Below, one piece after another: positions 34,621-48,926 of a stretch of DNA of 64,000 bases. Source of the stretch: Anthopleura xanthogrammica (Eukaryota > Cnidaria > Anthozoa > Actiniaria > Actiniidae); NCBI GenBank assembly GCA_964019055.1, contig CAXHSA010000004.1, forward strand, positions 1 through 64,000. The letters are read 5' to 3'. Both the position numbers and the translations under genes were made by a program. How positions within the stretch are numbered: the stretch's first letter is position 1; every line of letters starts with the position of its first letter. The notes below the pieces were generated by a model. It was not told the origin of the DNA, did no database searches, and was given only the letters and a program-made list of their open reading frames with translations.

Positions 34621-37456
34621 GGGGTTTCAGCCAACCGGTCACGCCGTCAGCGAAAAACCTGGTTTTGAGAGCCAAAATAGCCATTTTTCAGTTTTTGGGG
34701 CTAAAAAGGTTTTTTCCCCAGCAAAACAGTGTTTTGGACACCGAAAATGTGCTTTTCTCGGCCAAAGGGTGCGTTTAGCAGTGAAAACGTCGTGTTTGGA
34801 CCAAGAGAAAATTCTCAGCAAAATTCCAATTTGGTCAGCAAAAAACAGTTTTTTTGACCAAAAAGCACCTATTCTCAGCCAAAACCCCATTTTTTTTCGC
34901 CAAAAAGTCGTGTTTTTATCTCAAGAGGTATTTTCAGGAGCAAAAAGTGGGGGTTTCAGCCAACCGGTCACGCCGTCAGCGAAAAACCTGGTTTGGAGAG
35001 CCAAAATAGCCATTTTTCAGTTTTTGGGGCTAAAAAGGTTTTTCTCCCAGCAAAACAGTGTTTTGGACACCGAAAATGTGCTTTTCTCGGCCAAAGGGTG
35101 CGTTTAGCAGTGAAAACGTCGTGTTTGGACCAAGAGAAAATTCTCATCAAAATTCCAATTTGGTCAGCAAAAAAACAGTTTTTTTGACCAAAAAGCACCT
35201 AATCTCAGCCAAAACCCCATTTTTTTTCGCCAAAAAGTCGTGTTTTTATCTCAAGAGGTATTTTCAGGAGCAAAAAGTGGGGGTTTCAGCCAACCGGTCA
35301 CGCCGTCAGCGAAAAACCTGGTTTTGAGAGCCAAAATAGCCATTTTTTCAGTTTTTGGGGCTAAAAAGGTTTTTTTCCCAGCAAAACAGTGTTTTGGACA
35401 CCGAAAATGTGCTTTTCTCGGCCAAAGGGTGCGTTTAGCAGTGAAAACGTCGTGTTTGGACCAAGAGAAAATTCTCAGCAAAATTCCAATTTGGTCAGCA
35501 AAAAACAGTTTTTTTTACCAAAAAGCACCTATTCTCAGCCAAAACCCCATTTTTTTTCGCCAAAAAGTCGTGTTTTTATCTCAAGTGGTATTTTCAGGAG
35601 CAAAAAGTGGGGGTTTCAGCCAACCGGTCACGCCGTCAGCGAAAAACCTGGTTTTGAGAGCCAAAATAGCCATTTTTTCAGTTTTTGGGGCTAAAAAGGT
35701 TTTTTTCCCAGCAAAACAGTGTTTTGGACACCGAAAATGTGCTTTTCTCGGCCAAAGGGTGCGTTTAGCAGTGAAAACGTCGTGTTTGGACCAAGAGAAA
35801 ATTCTCAGCAAAATTCCAATTTGGTCAGCAAAAAACAGTTTTTTTGACCAAAAAGCACCTATTCTCAGCCAAAACCCCATTTCTTTTCGCCAAAAAGTCG
35901 TGTTTTTATCTCAAGAGGTATTTTCAGGAGCAAAAAGTGGGGGTTTCAGCCAACCGGTCACGCCGTCAGCGAAAAACCTGGTTTTGAGAGCCAAAATAGC
36001 CATTTTTCAGTTTTTGGGGCTAAAAAGGTTTTTTCCCCAGCAAAACAGTGTTTTGGACACCGAAAATGTGCTTTTCTCGGCCAAAGGGTGCGTTTAGCAG
36101 TGAAAACGTCGTGTTTGGACCAAGAGAAAATTCTCAGCAAAATTCCAATTTGGTCAGCAAAAAACAGTTTTTTTGACCAAAAAGCACCTATTCTCAGCCA
36201 AAACCCCATTTTTTTTCGCCAAAAAGTCGTGTTTTTATCTCAAGAGGTATTTTCAGGAGCAAAAAGTGGGGGTTTCAGCCAACCGGTCACGCCGTCAGCG
36301 AAAAACCTGGTTTTGAGAGCCAAAATAGCCATTTTTCAGTTTTTGGGGCTAAAAAGGTTTTTTTCCCAGCAAAACAGTGTTTTGGACACCGAAAATGTGC
36401 TTTTCTCGGCCAAAGGGTGCGTTTAGCAGTGAAAACGTCGTGTTTGGACCAAGAGAAAATTCTCAGCAAAATTCCAATTTGGTCAGCAAAAAACAGTTTT
36501 TTTGACCAAAAAGCACCTATTCTCAGCCAAAACCCCATTTTTTTTCGCCAAAAAGTCGTGTTTTTATCTCAAGAGGTATTTTCAGGAGCAAAAAGTGGGG
36601 GTTTCAGCCAACCGGTCACGCCGTCAGCGAAAAACCTGGTTTTGAGAGCCAAAATAGCCATTTTTCAGTTTTTGGGGCTAAAAAGGTTTTTTTCCCAGCA
36701 AAACAGTGTTTTGGACACCGAAAATGTGCTTTTCTCGGCCAAAGGGTGCGTTTAGCAGTGAAAACGTCGTGTTTGGACCAAGAGAAAATTCTCAGCAAAA
36801 TTCCAATTTGGTCAGCAAAAAACAGTTTTTTTGACCAAAAAGCACCTATTCTCAGCCAAAACCCCATTTTTTTTCGCCAAAAAGTCGTGTTTTTATCTCA
36901 AGAGGTATTTTCAGGAGCAAAAAGTGGGGGTTTCAGCCAACCGGTCACGCCGTCAGCGAAAAACCTGGTTTTGAGAGCCAAAATAGCCATTTTTCAGTTT
37001 TTGGGGCTAAAAAGGTTTTTTTCCCAGCAAAACAGTGTTTTGGACACCGAAAATGTGCTTTTCTCGGCCAAAGGGTGCGTTTAGCAGTGAAAACGTCGTG
37101 TTTGGACCAAGAGAAAATTCTCAGCAATATTCCAATTTGGTCAGCAAAGAACAGTTTTTTTGACCAAAAAGCACCTATTCTCAGCCAAAACCCCATTTTT
37201 TTTCGCCAAAAAGTCGTGTTTTTATCTCAAGAGGTATTTTCAGGAGCAAAAAGTGGGGGTTTCAGCCAACCGGTCACGCCGTCAGCGAAAAACCTGGTTT
37301 TGAGAGCCAAAATAGCCATTTTTCAGTTTTTGGGGCTAAAAAGGTTTTTTTCCCAGCAAAACAGTGTTTTGGACACCGAAAATGTGCTTTTCTCGGCCAA
37401 AGGGTGCGTTTAGCAGTGAAAACGTCGTGTTTGGACCAAGAGAAAATTCTCAGCAA

Positions 37457-39289
37457 TATTCCAATTTGGTCAGCAAAGAACAGTTTTTTTGACCAAAAAG
37501 CACCTATTCTCAGCCAAAACCCCATTTTTTTTCGCCAAAAAGTCGTGTTTTTATCTCAAGAGGTATTTTCAGGAGCAAAAAGTGGGGGTTTCAGCCAACC
37601 GGTCACGCCGTCAGCGAAAAACCTGGTTTTGAGAGCCAAAATAGCCATTTTTCAGTTTTTGGGGCTAAAAAGGTTTTTTTCCCAGCAAAACAGTGTTTTG
37701 GACACCGAAAATGTGCTTTTCTCGGCCAAAGGGTGCGTTTAGCAGTGAAAACGTCGTGTTTGGACCAAGAGAAAGTTCTCATCAAAATTCCAATTTGGTC
37801 AGCAAAAAACAGTTTTTTTGACCAAAAAGCACCTATTCTCAGCCAAAACCCCATTTGTTTTCGCCAAAAAGTCGTGTTTTTATCTCAAGAGGTATTTTCA
37901 GGAGCAAAAAGTGGGGGTTTCAGCCAACCGGTCACGCCGTCACCGAAAAACCTGGTTTTGAGAGCCAAAATAACCATTTTTCAGTTTTTGGGGCTAAAAA
38001 GGTTTTTTTCCCAGCAAAACAGTGTTTTGGACACCGAAAATGTGCTTTTCTCGGCCAAAGGGTGCGTTTAGCAGTGAAAACGTCGTGTTTGGACCAAGAG
38101 AAAATTCTCAGCAAAATTCCAATTTGGTCAGCAAAAAACAGTTTTTTTGACCAAAAAGCACCTATTCTCAGCCAAAACCCCATTTTTTTTCGCCAAAAAG
38201 TCGTGTTTTTATCTCAAGAGGTATTTTCAGGAGCAAAAAGTGGGGGTTTCAGCCAACCGGTCACGCCGTCAGCGAAAAACCTGGTTTTGAGAGCCAAAAT
38301 AGCCATTTTTCAGTTTTTGGGGCTAAAAAGGTTTTTTTCCCAGCAAAACAGTGTTTTGGACACCGAAAATGTGCTTTTCTCGGCCAAAGGGTGCGTTTAG
38401 CAGTGAAAACGTCGTGTTTGGACCAAGAGAAAATTCTCAGCAAAATTCCAATTTGGTCAGCAAAAAACAGTTTTTTTGACCAAAAAGCACCTATTCTCAG
38501 CCAAAACCCCATTTTTTTTCGCCAAAAAGTCGTGTTTTTATCTCAAGAGGTATTTTCAGGAGCAAAAAGTGGGGGTTTCAGCCAACCGGTCATGCCGTCA
38601 GCGAAAAACCTGGTTTTGAGAGCCAAAATAGCCATTTTTCAGTTTTTGGGGCTAAAAAGGTTTTTTTCCCAGCAAAACAGTGTTTTGGACACCGAAAATG
38701 TGCTTTTCTCGGCCAAAGGGTGCGTTTAGCAGTGAAAACGTCGTGTTTGGACCAAGAGAAAATTCTCAGCAATATTCCAATTTGGTCAGCAAAAAACAGT
38801 TTTTTTGACCAAAAAGCACCTATTCTCAGCCAAAACCCCATTTTTTTTCGCCAAAAAGTCGTGTTTTTATCTCAAGAGGTATTTTCAGGAGCAAAAAGTG
38901 GGGGTTTCAGCCAACCGGTCACGCCGTCAGCGAAAAACCTGGTTTTGAGAGCCAAAATAGCCATTTTTCAGTTTTTGGGGCTAAAAAGGTTTTTTTCCCA
39001 GCAAAACAGTGTTTTGGACACCGAAAATGTGCTTTTCTCGGCCAAAGGGTGCGTTTAGCAGTGAAAACGTCGTGTTTGGACCAAGAGAAAGTTCTCATCA
39101 AAATTCCAATTTGGTCAGCAAAAAACAGTTTTTTTGACCAAAAAGCACCTATTCTCAGCCAAAACCCCATTTGTTTTCGCCAAAAAGTCGTGTTTTTATC
39201 TCAAGAGGTATTTTCAGGAGCAAAAAGTGGGGGTTTCAGCCAACCGGTCACGCCGTCAGCGAAAAACCTGGTTTTGAGAGCCAAAATAA
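37457..39289 (+). repeat. Tetramer higher-order repeat, 1316-bp spacing
   Basis: Shared at exactly 1316 bp are agcaatattcc (t37457/t38773), gaaagttctc (g37775/g39091), ctcatcaaa (t37782/t39098), ccatttgttttcg (g37857/g39173) and aaataaccat (a37973/a39289). The first copy has private changes, gtcaccg near 37943 and catgccg at t38593. An extra agcaatattcc at t37128 shows that the first monomer was also duplicated locally. Confidence 0.9.
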
Positions 39290-42200
39290 CCATTTTTCAG
39301 TTTTTGGGGCTAAAAAGGTTTTTTTCCCAGCAAAACAGTGTTTTGGACACCGAAAATGTGCTTTTCTCGGCCAAAGGGTGCGTTTAGCAGTGAAAACGTC
39401 GTGTTTGGACCAAGAGAAAATTCTCAGCAAAATTCCAATTTGGTCAGCAAAAAACAGTTTTTTTGACCAAAAAGCACCTATTCTCAGCCAAAACCCCATT
39501 TGTTTTCGCCAAAAAGTCGTGTTTTTATCTCAAGAGGTATTTTCAGGAGCAAAAAGTGGGGGTTTCAGCCAACCGGTCACGCCGTCAGCGAAAAACCTGC
39601 TTTTGAGAGCCAAAATAGCCATTTTTCAGTTTTTGGGGCTAAAAAGGTTTTTTTCCCAGCAAAACAGTGTTTTGGACACCGAAAATGTGCTTTTCTCGGC
39701 CAAAGGGTGCGTTTAGCAGTGAAAACGTCGTGTTTGGACCAAGAGAAAATTCTCAGCAAAATTCCAATTTGGTCAGCAAAAAACAGTTTTTTTGACCAAA
39801 AAGCACCTATTCTCAGCCAAAACCCCATTTTTTTTCGCCAAAAAGTCGTGTTTTTATCTCAAGAGGGATTTTCAGGATCAAAAAGTGGGGGTTTCAGCCA
39901 ACCGGTCACGCCGTCAGCGAAAAACCTGGTTTTGAGAGCCAAAATAGCCATTTTTCAGTTTTTGGGGCTAAAAAGGTTTTTTTCCCAGCAAAACAGTGTT
40001 TTGGACACCGAAAATGTGCTTTTCTCGGCCAAAGGGTGCGTTTAGCAGTGAAAACGTCGTGTTTGGACCAAGAGAAAATTCTCAGCAAAATTCCAATTTG
40101 GTCAGCAAAAAACAGTTTTTTTGACCAAAAAGCACCTATTCTCAGCCAAAACCCCATTTTTTTTCGCCAAAAAGTCGTGTTTTTATCTCAAGAGGTATTT
40201 TCAGGAGCAAAAAGTGGGGGTTTCAGCCAACCGGTCACGCCGTCAGCGAAAAACCTGGTTTTGAGAGCCAAAATAGCCATTTTTCAGTTTTTGGGGCTAA
40301 AAAGGTTTTTTTCCCAGCAAAACAGTGTTTTGGACACCGAAAATGTGCTTTTCTCGGCCAAAGGGTGCGTTTAGCAGTGAAAACGTCGTGTTTGGACCAA
40401 GAGAAAATTCTCAGCAAAATTCCAATTTGGTCAGCAAAAAACAGTTTTTTTGACCAAAAAGCACCTATTCTCAGCCAAAACCCCATTTTTTTTCGCCAAA
40501 AAGTCGTGTTTTTATCTCAAGAGGTATTTTCAGGAGCAAAAAGTGGGGGTTTCAGCCAACCGGTCACGCCGTCAGCGAAAAACCTGGTTTTGAGAGCCAA
40601 AATAGCCATTTTTCAGTTTTTGGGGCTAAAAAGGTTTTTTTCCCAGCAAAACAGTGTTTTGGACACCGAAAATGTGCTTTTCTCGGCCAAAGGGTGCGTT
40701 TAGCAGTGAAAACGTCGTGTTTGGACCAAGAGAAAATTCTCAGCAAAATTCCAATTTGGTCAGCAAAAAACAGTTTTTTTGACCAAAAAGCACCTATTCT
40801 CAGCCAAAAGCCCATTTTTTTTCGCCAAAAAGTCGTGTTTTTATCTCAAGAGGGATTTTCAGGAGCAAAAAGTGGGGGTTTCAGCCAACCGGTCACGCCG
40901 TCAGCGAAAAACCTGGTTTTGAGAGCCAAAATAGCCATTTTTCAGTTTTTGGGGCTAAAAAGGTTTTTTTCCCAGCAAAACAGTGTTTTGGACACCGAAA
41001 ATGTGCTTTTCTCGGCCAAAGGGTGCGTTTAGCAGTGAAAACGTCGTGTTTGGACCAAGAGAAAATTCTCAGCAAAATTCCAATTTGGTCAGCAAAAAAC
41101 AGTTTTTTTGACCAAAAAGCACCTATTCTCAGCCAAAAGCCCATTTTTTTTCGCCAAAAAGTCGTGTTTTTATCTCAAGAGGTATTTTCAGGAGCAAAAA
41201 GTGGGGGTTTCAGCCAACCGGTCACGCCGTCAGCGAAAAACCTGGTTTTGAGAGCCAAAATAGCCATTTTTCAGTTTTTGGGGCTAAAAAGGTTTTTTTC
41301 CCAGCAAAACAGTGTTTTGGACACCGAAAATGTGCTTTTCTCGGCCAAAGGGTGCGTTTAGCAGTGAAAACGTCGTGTTTGGACCAAGAGAAAATTCTCA
41401 GCAAAATTCCAATTTGGTCAGCAAAAAACAGTTTTTTTGACCAAAAAGCACCTATTCTCAGCCAAAAGCCCATTTTTTTTCGCCAAAAAGTCGTGTTTTT
41501 ATCTCAAGAGGTATTTTCAGGAGCAAAAAGTGGGGGTTTCAGCCAACCGGTCACGCCGTCAGCGAAAAACCTGGTTTTGAGAGCCAAAATAGCCATTTTT
41601 CAGTTTTTGGGGCTAAAAAGGTTTTTTTCCCAGCAAAACAGTGTTTTGGACACCGAAAATGTGCTTTTCTCGGCCAAAGGGTGCGTTTAGCAGTGAAAAC
41701 GTCGTGTTTGGACCAAGAGAAAATTCTCAGCAAAATTCCAATTTGGTCAGCAAAAAACAGTTGTTTTGACCAAAAAGCACCTATTCTCAGCCAAAAGCCC
41801 ATTTTTTTTCGCCAAAAAGTCGTGTTTTTATCTCAAGAGGTATTTTCAGGAGCAAAAAGTGGGGGTTTCAGCCAACCGGTCACGCCGTCAGCGAAAAACC
41901 TGCTTTTGAGAGCCAAAATAGCCATTTTTCAGTTTTTGGGGCTAAAAAGGTTTTTTCCCCAGCAAAACAGTGTTTTGGACACCGAAAATGTGCTTTTCTC
42001 GGCCAAAGGGTGCGTTTAGCAGTGAAAACGTCGTGTTTGGACCAAGAGAAAATTCTCAGCAAAATTCCAATTTGGTCAGCAAAAAACAGTTTTTTTGACC
42101 AAAAAGCACCTATTCTCAGCCAAAACCCCATTTTTTTTCGCCAAAAAGTCGTGTTTTTATCTCAAGAGGGATTTTCAGGAGCAAAAAGTGGGGGTTTCAG

Positions 42201-45200
42201 CCAACCGGTCACGCCGTCAGCGAAAAACCTGGTTTTGAGAGCCAAAATAGCCATTTTTCAGTTTTTGGGGCTAAAAAGGTTTTTTCCCCAGCAAAACAGT
42301 GTTTTGGACACCGAAAATGTGCTTTTCTCGGCCAAAGGGTGCGTTTAGCAGTGAAAACGTCGTGTTTGGACCAAGAGAAAATTCTCAGCAAAATTCCAAT
42401 TTGGTCAGCAAAAAACAGTTTTTTTGACCAAAAAGCACCTATTCTCAGCCAAAACCCCATTTTTTTTCGCCAAAAAGTCGTGTTTTTATCTCAAGAGGGA
42501 TTTTCAGGAGCAAAAAGTGGGGGTTTCAGCCAACCGGTCACGCCGTCAGCGAAAAACCTGGTTTTGAGAGCCAAAATAGCCATTTTTCAGTTTTTGGGGC
42601 TAAAAAGGTTTTTTTCCCAGCAAAACAGTGTTTTGGACACCGAAAATGTGCTTTTCTCGGCCAAAGGGTGCGTATAGCAGTGAAAACGTCGTGTTTGGAC
42701 CAAGAGAAAATTCTCAGCAAAATTCCAATTTGGTCAGCAAAAAACAGTTTTTTTGACCAAAAAGCACCTATTCTCAGCCAAAACCCCATTTTTTTTCGCC
42801 AAAAAGTCGTGTTTTTATCTCAAGAGGTATTTTCAGGAGCAAAAAGTGGGGGTTTCAGCCAACCGGTCACGCCGTCAGCGAAAAACCTGGTTTTGAGAGC
42901 CAAAATAGCCATTTTTCAGTTTTTGGGGCTAAAAAGGTTTTTTCCCCAGCAAAACAGTGGTTCGGACACCGAAAATGTGCTTTTCTCGGCCAAAGGGTGC
43001 GTTTAGCAGTGAAAACGTCGTGTTTGGACCAAGAAAAAATTCTCAGCAAAATTCCAATTTGGTCAGCAAAAAACAGTTTTTTTGACCAAAAAGCACCTAT
43101 TCTCAGCCAAAAGCCCATTTTTTTTCGCCAAAAAGTCGTGTTTTTATCTCAAGAGGGATTTTCAGGAGCAAAAAGTGGGGGTTTCTGCCAACCGGTCACG
43201 CCGTCAGCGAAAAACCTGGTTTTGAGAGCCAAAATAGCCATTTTTCAGTTTTTGGGGCTAAAAAGGTTTTTTTCCAAGCAAAACAGTGTTTTGGACACCG
43301 AAAATGTGCTTTTCTCGGCCAAAGGGTGCGTTTAGCAGTGAAAACGTCGTGTTTGGACCAAGAGAAAATTCTCAGCAAAATTCCAATTTGGTCAGCAAAA
43401 AACAGTTTTTTTGACCAAAAAGCACCTATTCTCAGCCAAAACCCCATTTTTTTTCGCCAAAAAGTCGTGTTTTTATCTCAAGAGGTATTTTCAGGAGCAA
43501 AAAGTGGGGGTTTCAGCCAACCGGTCACGCCGTCAGCGAAAAACCTGGTTTTGAGAGCCAAAATAGCCATTTTTCAGTTTTTGGGGCTAAAAAGGTTTTT
43601 TTCCCAGCAAAACAGTGTTTTGGACACCGAAAATGTGCTTTTCTCGGCCAAAGGGTGCGTTTAGCAGTGAAAACGTCGTGTTTGGACCAAGAGAAAATTC
43701 TCAGCAAAATTCCAATTTGGTCAGCAAAAAACAGTTTTTTTGACCAAAAAGCACCTATTCTCAGCCAAAACCCCATTTTTTTTTGCCAAAAAGTCGTGTT
43801 TTTATCTCAAGAGGTATTTTCAGGAGCAAAAAGTGGGGGTTTCAGCCAACCGGTCACGCCGTCAGCGAAAAACCTGGTTTTGAGAGCCAAAATAGCCATT
43901 TTTCAGTTTTTGGGGCTAAAAAGGTTTTTTTCCCAGCAAAACAGTGTTTTGGACACCGAAAATGTGCTTTTCTCGGCCAAAGGGTGCGTTTAGCAGTGAA
44001 AACGTCGTGTTTGGACCAAGAGAAAATTCTCAGCAAAATTCCAATTTGGTCAGCAAAAAACAGTTTTTTTGACCAAAAAGCACCTATTCTCAGCCAAAAG
44101 CCCATTTTTTTTCGCCAAAAAGTCGTGTTTTTATCTCAAGAGGTATTTTCAGGAGCAAAAAGTGGGGGTTTCAGCCAACCGGTCACGCCGTCAGCGAAAA
44201 ACCTGGTTTTGAGAGCCAAAATAGCCATTTTTCAGTTTTTGGGGCTAAAAAGGTTTTTTTCCCAGCAAAACAGTGTTTTGGACACCGAAAATGTGCTTTT
44301 CTCGGCCAAAGGGTGCGTTTAGCAGTGAAAACGTCGTGTTTGGACCAAGAGAAAATTCTCAGCAAAATTCCAATTTGGTCAGCAAAAAACAGTTTTTTTG
44401 ACCAAAAAGCACCTATTCTCAGCCAAAACCCCATTTTTTTTTGCCAAAAAGTCGTGTTTTTATCTCAAGAGGTATTTTCAGGAGCAAAAAGGGGGGGTTT
44501 CAGCCAACCGGTCACGCCGTCAGCGAAAAACCTGGTTTTGAGAGCCAAAATAGCCATTTTTCAGTTTTTGGGGCTAAAAAGGTTTTTTTCCCAGCAAAAC
44601 AGTGTTTTGGACACCGAAAATGTGCTTTTCTCGGCCAAAGGGTGCGTTTAGCAGTGAAAACGTCGTGTTTGGACCAAGAGAAAATTCTCAGCAAAATTCC
44701 AATTTGGTCAGCAAAAAACAGTTTTTTTGACCAAAAAGCACCTATTCTCAGCCAAAACCCCATTTTTTTTCGCCAAAAAGTCGTGTTTTTATCTCAAGAG
44801 GTATTTTCAGGAGCAAAAAGTGGGGGTTTCAGCCAACCGGTCACGCCGTCAGCGAAAAACCTGGTTTTGAGAGCCAAAATAGCCATTTTTCAGTTTTTGG
44901 GGCTAAAAAGGTTTTTTCCCCAGCAAAACAGTGTTTTGGACACCGAAAATGTGCTTTTCTCGGCCAAAGGGTGCGTTTAGCAGTGAAAACGTCGTGTTTG
45001 GACCAAGAGAAAATTCTCAGCAAAATTCCAATTTGGTCAGCAAAAAACAGTTTTTTTGACCAAAAAGCACCTATTCTCAGCCAAAACCCCATTTTTTTTC
45101 GCCAAAAAGTCGTGTTTTTATCTCAAGAGGGATTTTCAGGAGCAAAAAGTGGGGGTTTCAGCCAACCGGTCACGCCGTCAGCGAAAAACCTGGTTTTGAG

Positions 45201-48200
45201 AGCCAAAATAGCCATTTTTCAGTTTTTGGGGCTAAAAAGGTTTTTTTCCCAGCAAAACAGTGTTTTGGACACCGAAAATGTGCTTTTCTCGGCCAAAGGG
45301 TGCGTTTAGCAGTGAAAACGTCGTGTTTGGACCAAGAGAAAATTCTCAGCAAAATTCCAATTTGGTCAGCAAAAAACAGTTTTTTTGACCAAAAAGCACC
45401 TATTCTCAGCCAAAACCCCATTTTTTTTCGCCAAAAAGTCGTGTTTTTATCTCAAGAGGTATTTTCAGGAGCAAAAAGTGGGGGTTTCAGCCAACCGGTC
45501 ACGCCGTCAGCGAAAAACCGGGTTTTGAGAGCCAAAATAGCCATTTTTCAGTTTTTGGGGCTAAAAAGGTTTTTTTCCCAGCAAAACAGTGTTTTGGACA
45601 CCGAAAATGTGCTTTTCTCGGCCAAAGGGTGCGTTAAGCAGTGAAAACGTCGTGTTTGGACCAAGAGAAAATTCTCAGCAAAATTCCAATTTGGTCAGCA
45701 AAAAACAGTTTTTTTGACCAAAAAGCACCTATTCTCAGCCAAAACCCCATTTTTTTTCGCCAAAAAGTCGTGTTCTTATCTCAAGAGGGATTTTCAGGAG
45801 CAAAAAGTGGGGGTTTCAGCCAACCGGTCACGCCGTCAGCGAAAAACCTGCTTTTGAGAGCCAAAATAGCCATTTTTCAGTTTTTGGGGCTAAAAAGGTT
45901 TTTTTCCCAGCAAAACAGTGTTTTGGACACCGAAAATGTGCTTTTCTCGGCCAAAGGGTGCGTTTAGCAGTGAAAACGTCGTGTTTGGACCAAGAGAAAA
46001 TTCTCAGCAAAATTCCAATTTGGTCAGCAAAAAACAGTTTTTTTGACCAAAAAGCACCTATTCTCAGCCAAAAGCCCATTTTTTTTCGCCAAAAAGTCGT
46101 GTTTTTATCTCAAGAGGGATTTTCAGGAGCAAAAAGTGGGGGTTTCAGCCAACCGGTCACGCCGTCAGCGAAAAACCTGGTTTTGAGAGCCAAAATAGCC
46201 ATTTTTCAGTTTTTGGGGCTAAAAAGGTTTTTTCCCCAGCAAAACAGTGTTTTGGACACCGAAAATGTGCTTTTCTCGGCCAAAGGGTGCGTTTAGCAGT
46301 GAAAACGTCGTGTTTGGACCAAGAGAAAATTCTCAGCAAAATTCCAATTTGGTCAGCAAAAAACAGTTTTTTTGACCAAAAAGCACCTATTCTCAGCCAA
46401 AACCCCATTTTTTTTCGCCAAAAAGTCGTGTTTTTATCTCAAGAGGTATTTTCAGGAGCAAAAAGTGGGGGTTTCAGCCAACCGGTCACGCCGTCAGCGA
46501 AAAACCTGGTTTTGAGAGCCAAAATAGCCATTTTTCAGTTTTTGGGGCTAAAAAGGTTTTTTCCCCAGCAAAACAGTGTTTTGGACACCGAAAATGTGCT
46601 TTTCTCGGCCAAAGGGTGCGTTTAGCAGTGAAAACGTCGTGTTTGGACCAAGAGAAAATTCTCAGCAAAATTCCAATTTGGTCAGCAAAAAACAGTTTTT
46701 TTGACCAAAAAGCACCTATTCTCAGCCAAAACCCCATTTTTTTTCGCCAAAAAGTCGTGTTTTTATCTCAAGAGGTATTTTCAGGAGCAAAAAGTGGGGG
46801 TTTCAGCCAACCGGTCACGCCGTCAGCGAAAAACCTGGTTTTGAGAGCCAAAATAGCCATTTTTCAGTTTTTGGGGCTAAAAAGGTTTTTTTCCCAGCAA
46901 AACAGTGTTTTGGACACCGAAAATGTGCTTTTCTCGGCCAAAGGGTGCGTTTAGCAGTGAAAACGTCCTGTTTGGACCAAGAGAAAATTCTCAGCAAAAT
47001 TCCAATTTGGTCAGCAAAAAACAGTTTTTTTGACCAAAAAGCACCTATTCTCAGCCAAAACCCCATTTTTTTTTGCCAAAAAGTCGTGTTTTTATCTCAA
47101 GAGGTATTTTCAGGAGCAAAAAGTGGGGGTTTCAGCCAACCGGTCACGCCGTCAGCGAAAAACCTGGTTTTGAGAGCCAAAATAGCCATTTTTCAGTTTT
47201 TGGGGCTAAAAAGTTTTTTTTCCCAGCAAAACAGTGTTTTGGACACCGAAAATGTGCTTTTCTCGGCCAAAGGGTGCGTTTAGCAGTGAAAACGTCGTGT
47301 TTGGACCAAGAGAAAATTCTCAGCAAAATTCCAATTTGGTCAGCAAAAAACAGTTTTTTTGACCAAAAAGCACCTATTCTCAGCCAAAACCCCATTTTTT
47401 TTCGCCAAAAAGTCGTGTTTTTATCTCAAGAGATATTTTCAGGAGCAAAAAGTGGGGGTTTCAGCCAACCGGTCACGCCGTCAGCGAAAAACCTGGTTTT
47501 GAGAGCCAAAATAGCCATTTTTCAGTTTTTGGGGCTAAAAAGGTTTTTTTCCCAGCAAAACAGTGTTTTGGACACCGAAAATGTGCTTTTCTCGGCCAAA
47601 GGGTGCGTTTAGCAGTGAAAACGTCGTGTTTGGACCAAGAGAAAATTCTCAGCAAAATTCCAATTTGGTCAGCAAAAAACAGTTTTTTTGACCAAAAAGC
47701 ACCTATTCTCAGCCAAAACCCCATTTTTTTTCGCCAAAAAGTCGTGTTTTTATCTCAAGAGGGATTTTCAGGAGCAAAAAGTGGGGGTTTCAGCCAACCG
47801 GTCACGCCGTCAGCGAAAAACCTGGTTTTGAGAGCCAAAATAGCCATTTTTCAGTTTTTGGGGCTAAAAAGGTTTTTTTCCCAGCAAAACAGTGTTTTGG
47901 ACACCGAAAATGTGCTTTTCTCGGCCAAAGGGTGCGTTTAGCAGTGAAAACGTCGTGTTTGGACCAAGAGAAAATTCTCAGCAAAATTCCAATTTGGTCA
48001 GCAAAAAACAGTTTTTTTGACCAAAAAGCACCTATTCTCAGCCAAAACCCCATTTTTTTCGCCAAAAAGTCGTGTTTTTATCTCAAGAGGTATTTTCAGG
48101 AGCAAAAAGTGGGGGTTTCAGCCAACCGGTCACGCCGTCAGCGAAAAACCTGGTTTTGAGAGCCAAAATAGCCATTTTTCAGTTTTTGGGGCTAAAAAGG

Positions 48201-48588
48201 TTTTTTTCCCAGCAAAACAGTGTTTTGGACACCGAAAATGTGCTTTTCTCGGCCAAAGGGTGCGTTTAGCAGTGAAAACGTCGTGTTTGGACCAAGAGAA
48301 AATTCTCAGCAAAATTCCAATTTGGTCAGCAAAAAACAGTTTTTTTGACCAAAAAGCACCTATTCTCAGCCAAAACCCCATTTTTTTTCGCCAAAAAGTC
48401 GTGTTTTTATCTCAAGAGGGATTTTCAGGAGCAAAAAGTGGGGGTTTCAGCCAACCGGTCACGCCGTCAGCGAAAAACCTGGTTTTGAGAGCCAAAATAG
48501 CCATTTTTCAGTTTTTGGGGCTAAAAAGGTTTTTTTCCCAGCAAAACAGTGTTTTGGACACCGAAAATGTGCTTTTCTCGGCCAAAGG

Positions 48589-48926
48589 GTGCGTTTAGCA
48601 GTGAAAACGTCGTGTTTGGACCAAGAGAAAATTCTCAGCAAAATTCCAATTTGGTCAGCAAAAAACAGTTTTTTTGACCAAAAAGCACCTATTCTCAGCC
48701 AAAACCCCATTTTTTTCGCCAAAAAGTCGTGTTTTTATCTCAAGAGGTATTTTCAGGAGCAAAAAGTGGGGGTTTCAGCCAACCGGTCACGCCGTCAGCG
48801 AAAAACCTGGTTTTGAGAGCCAAAATAGCCATTTTTCAGTTTTTGGGGCTAAAAAGGTTTTTTTCCCAGCAAAACAGTGTTTTGGACACCGAAAATGTGC
48901 TTTTCTCGGCCAAAGGTTGCGTTTAG
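48589..48926 (+). repeat. Variant monomer pair repeated near 52534-52871
   Basis: A 7-T run monomer followed by aaaggttgcg (t48917) recurs with t52862 at 3945 bp. That is twelve monomers less three single-base T-run losses that lie between. The same left segment shows a dimer pattern: gagggatttt and 7-T monomers alternate twice between 47603 and 48916. Confidence 0.65.

Noticed and set aside
35240..36097. 285-codon plus-strand open frame
   Set aside because: It arises from two monomers with one extra T in ccattttttcag, which make the period 330 bp. The content is the same repeat translation.
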